Source: Salinimicrobium flavum (GTDB lineage: Bacteria > Bacteroidota > Bacteroidia > Flavobacteriales > Flavobacteriaceae). Taken from it: a stretch of 64,000 bases of DNA. Location: NCBI RefSeq assembly GCF_042684505.1, contig NZ_JBHULT010000005.1:1-64000 (forward strand). The letters run 5' to 3'. Numbering within the stretch: position 1 is the stretch's first letter; the number at the start of each line of letters is the position of its first letter. The position numbers and the translations under genes were made by a program. Positions 42,814 through 50,557 of this stretch are shown here, one piece after another. The notes below the pieces were generated by a model, which was not told the origin of the DNA, ran no database searches, and worked only from the letters and a program-made list of their open reading frames with translations.

Positions 42814-43227
42814 TTAAAAAGTAAACGGCACCTTGTATTTTATGGCTGTAGGTTTTCCTGCCAATTCACCCGGGGTCATCCTGGGAATGGCAAGGATGAT
42901 CCTTTTGGCTTCCTCATTAAGTTCCTTTTTAGGACCCTCCACTTTGGTAATCACCGGGTTTCCTTCTTCGTTAATGATAAAAGATACTACAGATCTCCCT
43001 CTAATGATATTTCCATCAGCATCTTTTGGGAAACGGTAATGCTCTTTTAAATGTTCGGTAAGTTTTTCGTGGAAACAGGCTTTCGAAGTTTTTGTGGTCT
43101 CTTCACAACCAGGCCATACCGGCGGCAGCTCCTTTGTGGTTACGGTGTTCTTAGAGAAATTTACACCCTCCTGGGAATAACCTGCTGCGGCCAATAATAA
43201 GAAAGCAAAAATCAGTACATTTTTCAT
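42814..43227 (-). CDS. TonB C-terminal-domain secreted protein
   Basis: 137 residues. A signal peptide (MKNVLIFAFLLLAAAGYSQ) is followed by a TonB-like C-terminal domain: LPPVWPGCEETTKTSKACF, HYRFPKDADGNIIRGRSVVSFIINEEGNPVITKVEGP in parts, IPRMTPGELAGKP. It has no membrane anchor or proline stalk, so it is a stand-alone energy-transducer-like domain protein common in Bacteroidota; function unknown. A second ATG two codons upstream (43233) is equally possible. Confidence 0.85.
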   Translation of the reverse strand: MKNVLIFAFLLLAAAGYSQEGVNFSKNTVTTKELPPVWPGCEETTKTSKACFHEKLTEHLKEHYRFPKDADGNIIRGRSVVSFIINEEGNPVITKVEGPKKELNEEAKRIILAIPRMTPGELAGKPTAIKYKVPFTF

Positions 43228-43238
43228 GATCATAGTTT

Positions 43239-44063
43239 TTATACCGCAACAGCTCCCTTAATGTGAGGATGCGGATCATAGTTCTCCAGCGAGAAGTCTT
43301 CAAATTTGAAGCCAAAAATATCTTTGACCTCAGGATTGATATTCATAACAGGCAATTCTCTCAGGTCTCTTGATAATTGCAGGTTCACCTGCTCCAGGTG
43401 GTTGTTGTATATATGGGCATCACCGAAGGTATGGATGAAATCCCCGGGTTTATAACCACATACCTGCGCGATCATCATGGTAAGCAAGGCATAGGATGCG
43501 ATATTAAAAGGTACTCCCAAAAAGATATCTGCACTGCGCTGATAAAGCTGGCAGGAAAGTTTACCGTCTGCTACATAGAACTGGAAAAAAGCATGGCAGG
43601 GAGGCAATGCTGCTTTCCCGTTGGCCACATTCTCAGCAAATGACTTAGAGGTGTCCGGTAGCACAGAAGGGTTCCAGGCCGTTACCAGCATCCTGCGGCT
43701 GTTTGGATTCTTTTTGAGGGTTTCCACCACCTCCTTTATCTGGTCGATGTCTTCGCTGTTCCAGTTACGCCACTGGTGCCCGTAAACGGGACCAAGGTCG
43801 CCATTTTCATCTGCCCATTCGTTCCAGATGCGCACCCCGTTATCCTGCAGATATTTTATGTTTGTGTCACCGTTAAGGAACCAAAGCAATTCATAGACAA
43901 TGGACTTAAGATGGAGTTTTTTGGTGGTAACCATGGGAAAGCCTTCGCTAAGGTCAAACCGCATCTGGTAACCAAAAACGCTTTTGGTGCCGGTGCCGGT
44001 GCGGTCTCCCTTCTCATTTCCGTTTTCAAGAACGTGTTTTACCAGGTCGTGATACTGCTTCAT
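43239..44063 (-). CDS. thyA: Thymidylate synthase
   Basis: 274 residues. It methylates dUMP to dTMP using methylenetetrahydrofolate. Motifs: GDRTGTGTKSVFGYQMRFDL, LLWFLNGDTNIKYL, the catalytic cysteine in LPPCHAFFQFYV (C156), LYQRSADIFLGVPFNIASYALL in parts and DAHIYNNHLEQV. It completes a folate-thymidylate set with folA at 37 kb. Its stop is 11 bases upstream of the TonB-like gene start on the same strand. Confidence 0.98.
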   Translation of the reverse strand: MKQYHDLVKHVLENGNEKGDRTGTGTKSVFGYQMRFDLSEGFPMVTTKKLHLKSIVYELLWFLNGDTNIKYLQDNGVRIWNEWADENGDLGPVYGHQWRNWNSEDIDQIKEVVETLKKNPNSRRMLVTAWNPSVLPDTSKSFAENVANGKAALPPCHAFFQFYVADGKLSCQLYQRSADIFLGVPFNIASYALLTMMIAQVCGYKPGDFIHTFGDAHIYNNHLEQVNLQLSRDLRELPVMNINPEVKDIFGFKFEDFSLENYDPHPHIKGAVAV

Positions 44064-44081
44064 ATTATATTTTTATTAGGT

Positions 44082-44116
44082 AGACCTGCGAGGTCTTTTT
44101 TAGACCTTACAGGTCT
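44082..44116. repeat. Nested double palindrome (copy C) upstream of thyA
   Basis: AGACCT-GCG-AGGTCT and AGACCT-TAC-AGGTCT in tandem, separated by five Ts. Same 6-3-6 design as copies A and B near 3.8 kb. A related hairpin, ACAAGGTT/AACCTTGT, follows at 44164-44183. Confidence 0.75.
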
Positions 44117-44284
44117 CGGAAACTTAGGGTTTGAATTCTATAACAAAATCCCGGTTCTGCTCTACAAGGTTCCAAAACCTTGTGGGTCAGAGTCAAAAAT
44201 GACAAATCCCGGATGTTCTTCAGCTAAAATAGAAAACTACCCCGAATTAAAAAGTTAATTGAGAACAGGATTGTAAAGGACTTA

Positions 44285-45997
44285 TTAACCAATGATCATC
44301 CCGGCGATGGTTGCCGAAAGTAAAGAGGCAATGGTACCGCCAATAAGAGCCTTCATCCCGAATTCAGACAAGGTTTTTCGTTGCCCCGGGGCCAGGGAGC
44401 CAATTCCACCTATCTGGATCCCGATGGAAGCGAAATTTGCAAAACCGCATAACATATAGGTGGCCATGATGATCGATTTCTCATAGGTAAGGCTCAGTGC
44501 GTTTACCGGATTCTTTAGGTCTGCCAGCTGGATGTAGCCCACAAATTCACTTGCCGCAAGTTTGATCCCCAGTAATTGCCCCATAAGCATCATATCTTCT
44601 GTAGCCACTCCAATCAACCACATCAAAGGCGCGAAGACCATTCCCAGCAAAGATTCCAGGGATAATCTCGCGTAAGGAGTGTTTGCAGCCATTATGCTGT
44701 TAAGGGTGGTCCAATCTCCAATTTTCCCTAATCCGTAATTGATCATGGCAATGAAGGCGATAAACACCAATAACATTGCAGCCACATTGGCTGCAAGTTT
44801 TAAACCTTCGGTTGTACCGTTGGCAATGGCGTCAAGTATATTTGATCCAATTTTTTCCGAAGATACCTCTACATCAGTATTTATTTTTTGCTGCTGCGGA
44901 TACAGGATCTTAGAAACCACAATTGCTCCGGGAGCTGCCATTACAGAGGCGGCTAAAAGGTGCTTGGCGAATTCAAGCCGTAGTACGGGGTCATCACCGC
45001 CCAGGAATCCTATGTATGCCGCTAGTACTCCACCGGCTACAGTCGCCATTCCTCCAATCATCACCAGCAGGATCTCAGAGCGGGTCATTCTTTCCAGGTA
45101 AGCTTTGATCATTAACGGTGCTTCGGTTTGTCCAAGGAAAATATTCCCTGCCACACTAAGACTTTCAGGACCTGAAATGCCCATTAATTTGGTCAATACC
45201 CAGGCCATTCCTTTTACCACTATCTGTATCACTCCCAGGTAGAAAAGTACCGAGGTGAGTGCAGAAAAGAAAATAATAGTGGGTAATACCTGGAAAAGGA
45301 AGATAAAGCCAAAGCTCTCCACATCCATCATGCCGCCCAGCAGAAATTCACTTCCTGCCGCCGTAAAGTCCAGAATGAGAACGAAAATCTTGCCCACCAT
45401 TTCAAAAAGGCTCTGAACGAAGCCTATTTTTAATACCCCAATGGCCAGAAGTAATTGTGCACTTAACCCGGCTCCAATGGTTTTCCAGTTAATGGCCCTA
45501 CGGTTGGAGCTAAAAAGGAAAGCAATAATCAAAAGCGAGATCATTCCCACCACCCCGCGCCAGAAGCTCGTAAAGGTGAAGCCCTGATTGGGGATTATTG
45601 TTTTTGCTGTTTTAACCGGCAGTACATCCTGCACCTCCAACGGCTTTTCTTTCAGGGAATAATGCACATTTCTGCCAGAAAGGATAAGGGTGGAGTCTGT
45701 GAGGCTGTTGACCCGCAGGTTCTGGATGCTGTCTGCCGGGGAGTCGTAAAAGAGAATGAGCACGTCATTCTGGTAGACATAACTCCCTGAGGCTTTGCGT
45801 ATTTTCTCTCCGGAAAGGGAGAATTCAAAACTTCCGTTATCAAACTTAAGGTAATCTGTGCCGGGATCAACTTCAAAAAGAGCATTTTCGGTGCTGTCTT
45901 CTACAGCTTCAAAATTCCAGGTTTTAGATAGGTTTTGGGCAAAAGAGGAGGATATTCCGAAGAAAATCAGGAACAGACAACACCAGAATTTATTCAT
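44285..45997 (-). CDS. NupC/CNT-family nucleoside transporter with periplasmic N-terminal domain
   Basis: 570 residues. The C-terminal about 430 residues are a concentrative nucleoside transporter: IGVLKIGFVQSLFEMVGK, FQVLPTIIFFSALTSVLFYLG, SVAGNIFLGQTEAPLMIKAYL (gate and core), EILLVMIGGMATVAGGVLAAYI in parts and YMLCGFANFASIGIQIGG. The first about 130 residues are an addition: a signal peptide (MNKFWCCLFLIFFGISSSFAQ) and a lipocalin-like beta-strand region (YLKFDNGSFEFSLSGEKIRKASGSYVYQND in parts). The extension probably lies in the periplasm before the first membrane helix. It imports nucleosides, matching the two deoxynucleoside kinases in the window. Confidence 0.92.
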   Translation of the reverse strand: MNKFWCCLFLIFFGISSSFAQNLSKTWNFEAVEDSTENALFEVDPGTDYLKFDNGSFEFSLSGEKIRKASGSYVYQNDVLILFYDSPADSIQNLRVNSLTDSTLILSGRNVHYSLKEKPLEVQDVLPVKTAKTIIPNQGFTFTSFWRGVVGMISLLIIAFLFSSNRRAINWKTIGAGLSAQLLLAIGVLKIGFVQSLFEMVGKIFVLILDFTAAGSEFLLGGMMDVESFGFIFLFQVLPTIIFFSALTSVLFYLGVIQIVVKGMAWVLTKLMGISGPESLSVAGNIFLGQTEAPLMIKAYLERMTRSEILLVMIGGMATVAGGVLAAYIGFLGGDDPVLRLEFAKHLLAASVMAAPGAIVVSKILYPQQQKINTDVEVSSEKIGSNILDAIANGTTEGLKLAANVAAMLLVFIAFIAMINYGLGKIGDWTTLNSIMAANTPYARLSLESLLGMVFAPLMWLIGVATEDMMLMGQLLGIKLAASEFVGYIQLADLKNPVNALSLTYEKSIIMATYMLCGFANFASIGIQIGGIGSLAPGQRKTLSEFGMKALIGGTIASLLSATIAGMIIG

Positions 45998-46009
45998 AAA
46001 ATGGGGGGG

Positions 46010-46636
46010 TTATTTTCGTTTGGAGATCTCATCTCTAATACGGGCCGCCTTTTCATAGTCTTCATTCTTTACGGCCTGATCCAGCAGGTTATTAAGTTCG
46101 TTAAGGGATAGTTTTTTATAATCGGGGTCGTTGGATTTTATCTCCACCTCGTTCGAGAAAAGCTCGTCTACAATGATATCTTCCTTTTCCCGTTCTTCTT
46201 CCTCTTCTGCCTTCTGGCTGTCGCCCTTCAGGTAGATCCCAGCTTTATCGAGAATATTCTTATAAGTGAAAATAGGAGCCTGGAAGCGCAATGCCAAAGC
46301 AATGGCATCACTGGTACGGGCATCAATGATCTCTTCGATCTTGTCCCTTTCACAAATAAGGCTTGAATAGAAGACCCCGTCCACCAGTTTATGTATGATC
46401 ACCTGTTTGACCACGATCTCAAAGCGATCTGCAAAATTCTTAAAAAGGTCGTGGGTAAGAGGGCGGGGAGGCTTGATCTCCTTTTCCAGGGCTATAGCAA
46501 TAGATTGTGCTTCAAAAGCCCCAATTACAATAGGAAGTTTGCGCTCTCCTTCTACCTCACTCAGGATCAGGGCGTAGGCCCCGTTCTGTGTTTGGCTGTA
46601 AGATATTCCTTTAATGTTAAGGCGCACTAAACTCAT
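46010..46636 (-). CDS. Bifunctional nuclease family (DUF151) protein with UVR motif
   Basis: 208 residues. N-terminal DUF151 domain: LNIKGISYSQTQNGAYALILSE in parts, LPIVIGAFEAQSIAIALE, RPLTHDLF, DARTSDAIALALRF. The C-terminus (LNELNNLLDQAVKNEDYEKAARIRDEISKR in parts) is a UvrB/UvrC-interacting helical hairpin. The plant and Thermotoga relatives are nucleases. It may act with UvrABC. ATG 46636 (MSLVRLNIKG) is preferred to one five codons upstream. It is 12 bases from the transporter gene and likely cotranscribed. Confidence 0.9.
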   Translation of the reverse strand: MSLVRLNIKGISYSQTQNGAYALILSEVEGERKLPIVIGAFEAQSIAIALEKEIKPPRPLTHDLFKNFADRFEIVVKQVIIHKLVDGVFYSSLICERDKIEEIIDARTSDAIALALRFQAPIFTYKNILDKAGIYLKGDSQKAEEEEEREKEDIIVDELFSNEVEIKSNDPDYKKLSLNELNNLLDQAVKNEDYEKAARIRDEISKRK

Positions 46637-46649
46637 ACTGTAAAAATAC

Positions 46650-46693
46650 AAAAAAAGCTGTCTAAATAGGGCATTGAACCAGATTTAGACAGC
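46650..46693 (-). terminator. Terminator of the etf operon
   Basis: GCTGTCTAAAT (46657-46667) pairs with ATTTAGACAGC (46683-46693), followed on the minus strand by seven Ts. Confidence 0.8.
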
Positions 46694-46722
46694 CCTTTAA
46701 ATCGGCACGCAATTTATAAAAA

Positions 46723-47691
46723 TTATGCGTTACTAGCCTTGAATTCTTTTAATTTTTCGGTAAGCTTCGGTACTATTTCGAAGGCATCTCCTACAACTCC
46801 GTAGTCTGCCGCCTTAAAGAATGGTGCCTCGGGATCATTGTTGATCACCACTTTTGTCTTCGAAGCACTTACTCCCGCAAGGTGTTGAATGGCCCCAGAA
46901 ATACCTACTGCGATGTACAGATTGGCGGCAACGGGTTTCCCGGTTTGGCCCACGTGCTCACTGTGTGGTCTCCAGCCCATATCACTCACGGGTTTGGAAC
47001 AGGCGGTTGCTGCACCAAGAGTATCGGCAAGCTCTTCAAGCATTCCCCAGTTCTCAGGTCCTTTCATTCCACGTCCTCCGGAAACTACGATTTCTGCATC
47101 TGCGATGGTAACCTTATTTGCTGCCTTGTCAACAGAAACCACATTTACAGAGAAATCTTCATCACTTAAAGAAGGGGAAAAGTCCTCTTCTGAAACTTCG
47201 GTGTTGCTCTCCTTTAATCCGAGAGCATTTTTCGAAAGTCCAATGATCTTCACGTCTGTAGCGATCTTTGTAAAATTGAAGGCTTTGTTGGTGAATGCGG
47301 TTCTTTTAACCTGAAGTGGATCTGTTCCCTCGGGAAGAGCAACCACGTTGGAGGCATATCCGGCATTAAGGTGTACAGCCAATAGAGGAGCCAAATATTT
47401 CGCATTGGCACTTTGGCTAACAACGATCACCCTGGAACCTTCTTTCTCAGCTGCTTGTTTGAGGGCATCGGCATATGCTTCGGCATTGAACTTTTCAAGT
47501 TTGTCACTGGTGATCTTTAACACCTTACTTACCCCGTATTTTCCTAATTCCGAAGTGTCGCCGGCGTTGAAGGTAACGGCGGTAACCTCTGTATTCATCA
47601 TATCGGCAACCCCTTTTGCGTAGGAAGCTACCTCTAATGCTGTTTTCTTAAATTTTCCTTCTTCTGATTCTGTATATACTAAAACTGACAT
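46723..47691 (-). CDS. etfA: Electron transfer flavoprotein subunit alpha
   Basis: 322 residues. It passes electrons from acyl-CoA dehydrogenases to the quinone pool. N-terminal Rossmann-like part starts MSVLVYTESEEGKFKK. The C-terminal FAD-binding domain has VVSGGRGMKGPENWGMLEELADTLGAATACSKPVSDMGW in parts, HVGQTGKPVAANLYIAVGISGAIQHLAG in parts and VINNDPEAPFFKAADYGVVGDAFE in parts. Situated 79 bases after etfB on the same strand. Confidence 0.97.
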   Translation of the reverse strand: MSVLVYTESEEGKFKKTALEVASYAKGVADMMNTEVTAVTFNAGDTSELGKYGVSKVLKITSDKLEKFNAEAYADALKQAAEKEGSRVIVVSQSANAKYLAPLLAVHLNAGYASNVVALPEGTDPLQVKRTAFTNKAFNFTKIATDVKIIGLSKNALGLKESNTEVSEEDFSPSLSDEDFSVNVVSVDKAANKVTIADAEIVVSGGRGMKGPENWGMLEELADTLGAATACSKPVSDMGWRPHSEHVGQTGKPVAANLYIAVGISGAIQHLAGVSASKTKVVINNDPEAPFFKAADYGVVGDAFEIVPKLTEKLKEFKASNA

Positions 47692-47770
47692 ATCTGTTTT
47701 AATTGAATATTTTATATTGATTATTTTATTTTGATCTCAAATTCCAAATTCCAATTTTGAGTTTTAAATC

Positions 47771-48517
47771 CTAGATCACTTTCGCTTCGTTGTGAAGCAG
47801 TTGGATCAATTCATCCAGGTTATCAGGGTCTATCAACTTGATATCACCTTTAGGTTCCGGTTTCTCGAATTTTACAGCTTCAGTATCAGCATCGGTTTCC
47901 ACCGGTTCAACCACGTTAAGAGGTTTTTTACGGGCTTGCATGATCCCTCTCATATTTGGAATACGAAGGTCGCTTTCTTCCACGATCCCTTTTTGACCGC
48001 CAATCACTAAAGGAAGACTGGCCTTAAGGGTTTCTTTTCCTCCGTCGATCTCCCGAATGGCTGTAGCCTCATTTCCTTCAACCTCCAGGCTAATACAGGT
48101 GTTGACGAAATTGGAATCGGTAAGGGCTGCAAGCATCCCGGGTACCATTCCTCCGTTATAATCAATAGATTCCCGGCCTGCGATTACAAGATCATAGCCC
48201 CCGTCTTTTACGACTTTGGCAAGTTGTTTTGCAACATAGATCCCGTCTTTAGCAGGAGTGTTTACCCTAATGGCGCTGTCAGCTCCAATGGCAAGGGCCT
48301 TTCGCAGGGTAGGTTCAGTCTCGGGACCTCCAACGTTCACAACGTCTACGGTAGCTCCCTGCTTTTCCTTGAACCACATGGCACGGGTGAGCCCAAATTC
48401 ATCGTTTGGATTGATCACGAACTGGACTCCGTTCGTATCAAATTTTGTATCCCCTTCAGTAAAATTAATTTTTGAAGTAGTGTCTGGTACGTGACTAATG
48501 CACACTAATATTTTCAT
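47771..48517 (-). CDS. etfB: Electron transfer flavoprotein subunit beta
   Basis: 248 residues from ATG 48517 (MKILVCISHVPDTTSKI); an upstream TTG is less likely. AMP-binding fold with FVINPNDEFGLTRAMWFKE, AIGADSAIRVNTP, DLVIAGRESIDYNGGMVPGMLAALTDSNFV in parts and PNMRGIMQARKKPLNVV, as in EtfB. It leads the etfBA operon and is divergent from pdhB across a 28-base palindrome. Confidence 0.96.
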   Translation of the reverse strand: MKILVCISHVPDTTSKINFTEGDTKFDTNGVQFVINPNDEFGLTRAMWFKEKQGATVDVVNVGGPETEPTLRKALAIGADSAIRVNTPAKDGIYVAKQLAKVVKDGGYDLVIAGRESIDYNGGMVPGMLAALTDSNFVNTCISLEVEGNEATAIREIDGGKETLKASLPLVIGGQKGIVEESDLRIPNMRGIMQARKKPLNVVEPVETDADTEAVKFEKPEPKGDIKLIDPDNLDELIQLLHNEAKVI

Positions 48518-48578
48518 ATATCTCAATAATTTTGATAAAACATAAATAATGGGTTACGAAGATACATAATTTACAAGG

Positions 48579-48606
48579 AAATTTCCTATGCATGCATAGG
48601 AAATTT
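48579..48606. promoter_or_regulatory. 28-base perfect palindrome between etfB and pdhB
   Basis: A perfect inverted repeat centred between 48592 and 48593, with arms reading AAATTTCCTATGCA outward-in and TGCATAGGAAATTT inward-out. It sits between divergent genes, where a terminator is not needed, so a shared operator is more likely. A T-run at its right end makes hairpin termination possible too. Confidence 0.7.
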
Positions 48607-48644
48607 TTTGTCCTTCAGAAGTCGTTTATCGTTTTTTGAATTAC

Positions 48645-48652
48645 TATTTTTG
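48645..48652 (+). promoter_or_regulatory. -7 box of pdhB
   Basis: TATTTTTG matches TAnnTTTG, 33 bases before the ATG. No convincing -33 element. Confidence 0.5.
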
Positions 48653-48684
48653 TGGCTCGAAAATTTTTAAAATATCAACTCATA

Positions 48685-49665
48685 ATGAAGACTATCCAAT
48701 TCAGGGAAGCAATTGCAGAGGCCATGAGCGAGGAAATGCGTCGTGATGACACCATTTACCTAATGGGAGAAGAGGTTGCTGAATATAACGGAGCTTATAA
48801 GGCGTCAAAAGGAATGTTGGATGAATTTGGCCCTGACAGGGTAATCGATACACCAATTTCCGAATTAGGTTTTTCAGGGATTGGCGTTGGAAGTGCCATG
48901 AACGGGAACCGTCCCATTATTGAATTCATGACTTTCAACTTTTCCCTGGTGGGAATTGATCAGATCATAAATAATGCAGCCAAAATGCGTCAAATGAGCG
49001 GGGGGCAGTTCAATATCCCTATTGTTTTTCGTGGACCTACAGCTTCCGCTGGCCAATTAGGGGCAACCCACTCGCAGGCATTTGAAAGCTGGTATGCAAA
49101 TACTCCGGGTTTAAAGGTGATCGTGCCTTCAAATCCTTATGATGCAAAAGGACTTCTTAAAGCGGCAATTCGCGACGACGATCCGGTTATCTTCATGGAA
49201 AGTGAGCAAATGTACGGGGATAAAGGCGAGGTGCCTGAAGAAGAGTACGTACTTCCAATTGGTGTTGCCGATATTAAGCGTGAAGGAAAAGATGTTACTA
49301 TTGTTTCCTTCGGAAAGATCATCAAGTTGGCGTACAAAGCTGCTGAAGAACTTGAAAAAGAAGATATCTCCTGTGAGATCATCGACCTGCGTACCATTCG
49401 CCCGATGGATCACGAAACCATTCTGAAATCGGTCAAAAAGACCAACAGGCTTGTGATCCTTGAGGAAGCATGGCCATTTGGCAACGTTGCTACAGAGATC
49501 ACTTACCAGGTACAATCACAGGCTTTTGATTACCTTGACGCTCCTATTGTTAAGATCAACACTGCCGATACTCCTGCGCCATATTCTCCTGTACTCCTTG
49601 AAGAGTGGTTGCCAAATCACAATGATGTGATCAAAGCGGTGAAGAAAGTAATGTATAAGGACTAA
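48685..49665 (+). CDS. pdhB: Pyruvate dehydrogenase E1 component subunit beta
   Basis: 326 residues from ATG 48685. Transketolase-like pyrimidine-binding domain: IQFREAIAEAMSEEMRRD, MGEEVAEYNGAYKASKGM, DTPISELGFSGIGVGSAM, RGPTASAGQLGATHSQAFESWYANTPGLKVIVPS in parts. C-terminal domain with DVTIVSFGKI, DLRTIRPMD, EEAWPFGNVATEI and TPAPYSPVLLEEWLPN. The alpha subunit and E2 are not adjacent here, so the complex is split in this genome. A strong terminator follows. Confidence 0.95.
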   Translation: MKTIQFREAIAEAMSEEMRRDDTIYLMGEEVAEYNGAYKASKGMLDEFGPDRVIDTPISELGFSGIGVGSAMNGNRPIIEFMTFNFSLVGIDQIINNAAKMRQMSGGQFNIPIVFRGPTASAGQLGATHSQAFESWYANTPGLKVIVPSNPYDAKGLLKAAIRDDDPVIFMESEQMYGDKGEVPEEEYVLPIGVADIKREGKDVTIVSFGKIIKLAYKAAEELEKEDISCEIIDLRTIRPMDHETILKSVKKTNRLVILEEAWPFGNVATEITYQVQSQAFDYLDAPIVKINTADTPAPYSPVLLEEWLPNHNDVIKAVKKVMYKD

Positions 49666-49691
49666 TGCTTTTTGAAAATAGCATTTTGAAG

Positions 49692-49715
49692 CCTCCTTTT
49701 AAGGAGGTTTTTTTT
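49692..49715 (+). terminator. Terminator of pdhB
   Basis: CCTCCTTTTAAGGAGG, a perfect inverted repeat, followed by eight Ts. Confidence 0.9.
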
Positions 49716-49891
49716 ATGCTTCGGATTTAAAATTCCAGGCACCCGGCAGGAAATTCCAAGATTGTGTCTCTGCGGATACTTAAAAATTTTGTTGCTAAGG
49801 GAATTTGCTCTCTTTTGTGAAGAAAACCTTAAACTTTTTATCAGGAACCATTTCTCAAGATACTAAGACTGTTTAAAACCGAATGAAGTAG

Positions 49892-49899
49892 TATATTTG
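49892..49899 (+). promoter_or_regulatory. -7 box of ppa
   Basis: TATATTTG, an exact TAnnTTTG match, 37 bases before the ATG. Confidence 0.6.
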
Positions 49900-49936
49900 C
49901 CGCCCCTAAAAGAAAAAAAGAATTAAACATATTATA

Positions 49937-50452
49937 ATGAGTAAAACATTTGACGTTCTTATCGAGATCCCCAAAGGAAGCAGAAACAAGTATGAATACG
50001 ATTTTAAACTAAAAAAGGTGAGGTATGACAGGATGATCTTTTCATCTATGATGTACCCGGCAGATTATGGGTTCATTCCCGAGACACTTGCTCTTGACGG
50101 TGATCCGCTTGATGTGCTGGTACTGGTGACAGAACCTACTTTCCCTGGGTGTGTTATGGAGGTTAAGCCTATTGGCGTTTTCCACATGGCCGATGAAAAA
50201 GGACCTGATGAAAAAGTGATCTGTGTTCCAATGTCAGACCCCATTTGGAACAAGCATAATGACCTGAGCGATGTGAATGCCCATCTTATTAAAGAGATTG
50301 AGCATTTCTTCCAGGTTTATAAGGATCTTGAACAAAAGAAAGTAGATGTTGAAGGTTGGGGTGATGTGAATGTAGCAAAGCAGATCATTGAAGATTGTAT
50401 TAAAAGATACAAAGACAGTAACGGCGAAAAGGGAAATTTCGGGATCGAATAA
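49937..50452 (+). CDS. ppa: Inorganic pyrophosphatase (family I, soluble)
   Basis: 171 residues. Hydrolyses pyrophosphate in the cytosol. Motifs: VLIEIPKGSRNKYEYD, MMYPADYGFIPETLALDGDPLDVLVL in parts (the DGDPLD metal aspartates), GVFHMADEKGPDEKVICVP. The next gene is a membrane pyrophosphatase, so two pyrophosphatases of unrelated families sit side by side. A terminator separates them. Confidence 0.97.
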   Translation: MSKTFDVLIEIPKGSRNKYEYDFKLKKVRYDRMIFSSMMYPADYGFIPETLALDGDPLDVLVLVTEPTFPGCVMEVKPIGVFHMADEKGPDEKVICVPMSDPIWNKHNDLSDVNAHLIKEIEHFFQVYKDLEQKKVDVEGWGDVNVAKQIIEDCIKRYKDSNGEKGNFGIE

Positions 50453-50475
50453 CATCCTCCTGTTCCTTACTAAAT

Positions 50476-50508
50476 AAAAGCAATAACCTTACAGTTATTG
50501 CTTTTTTC
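50476..50508 (+). terminator. Terminator of ppa
   Basis: AAAAGCAATAAC/GTTATTGCTTTT, a 12-base stem with loop CTTACA, then a T-run. Confidence 0.9.
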
Positions 50509-50557
50509 TTTTATAACGTTTCGTTAACTTTAGCCCGCTAATAATTAACAAAAAATT

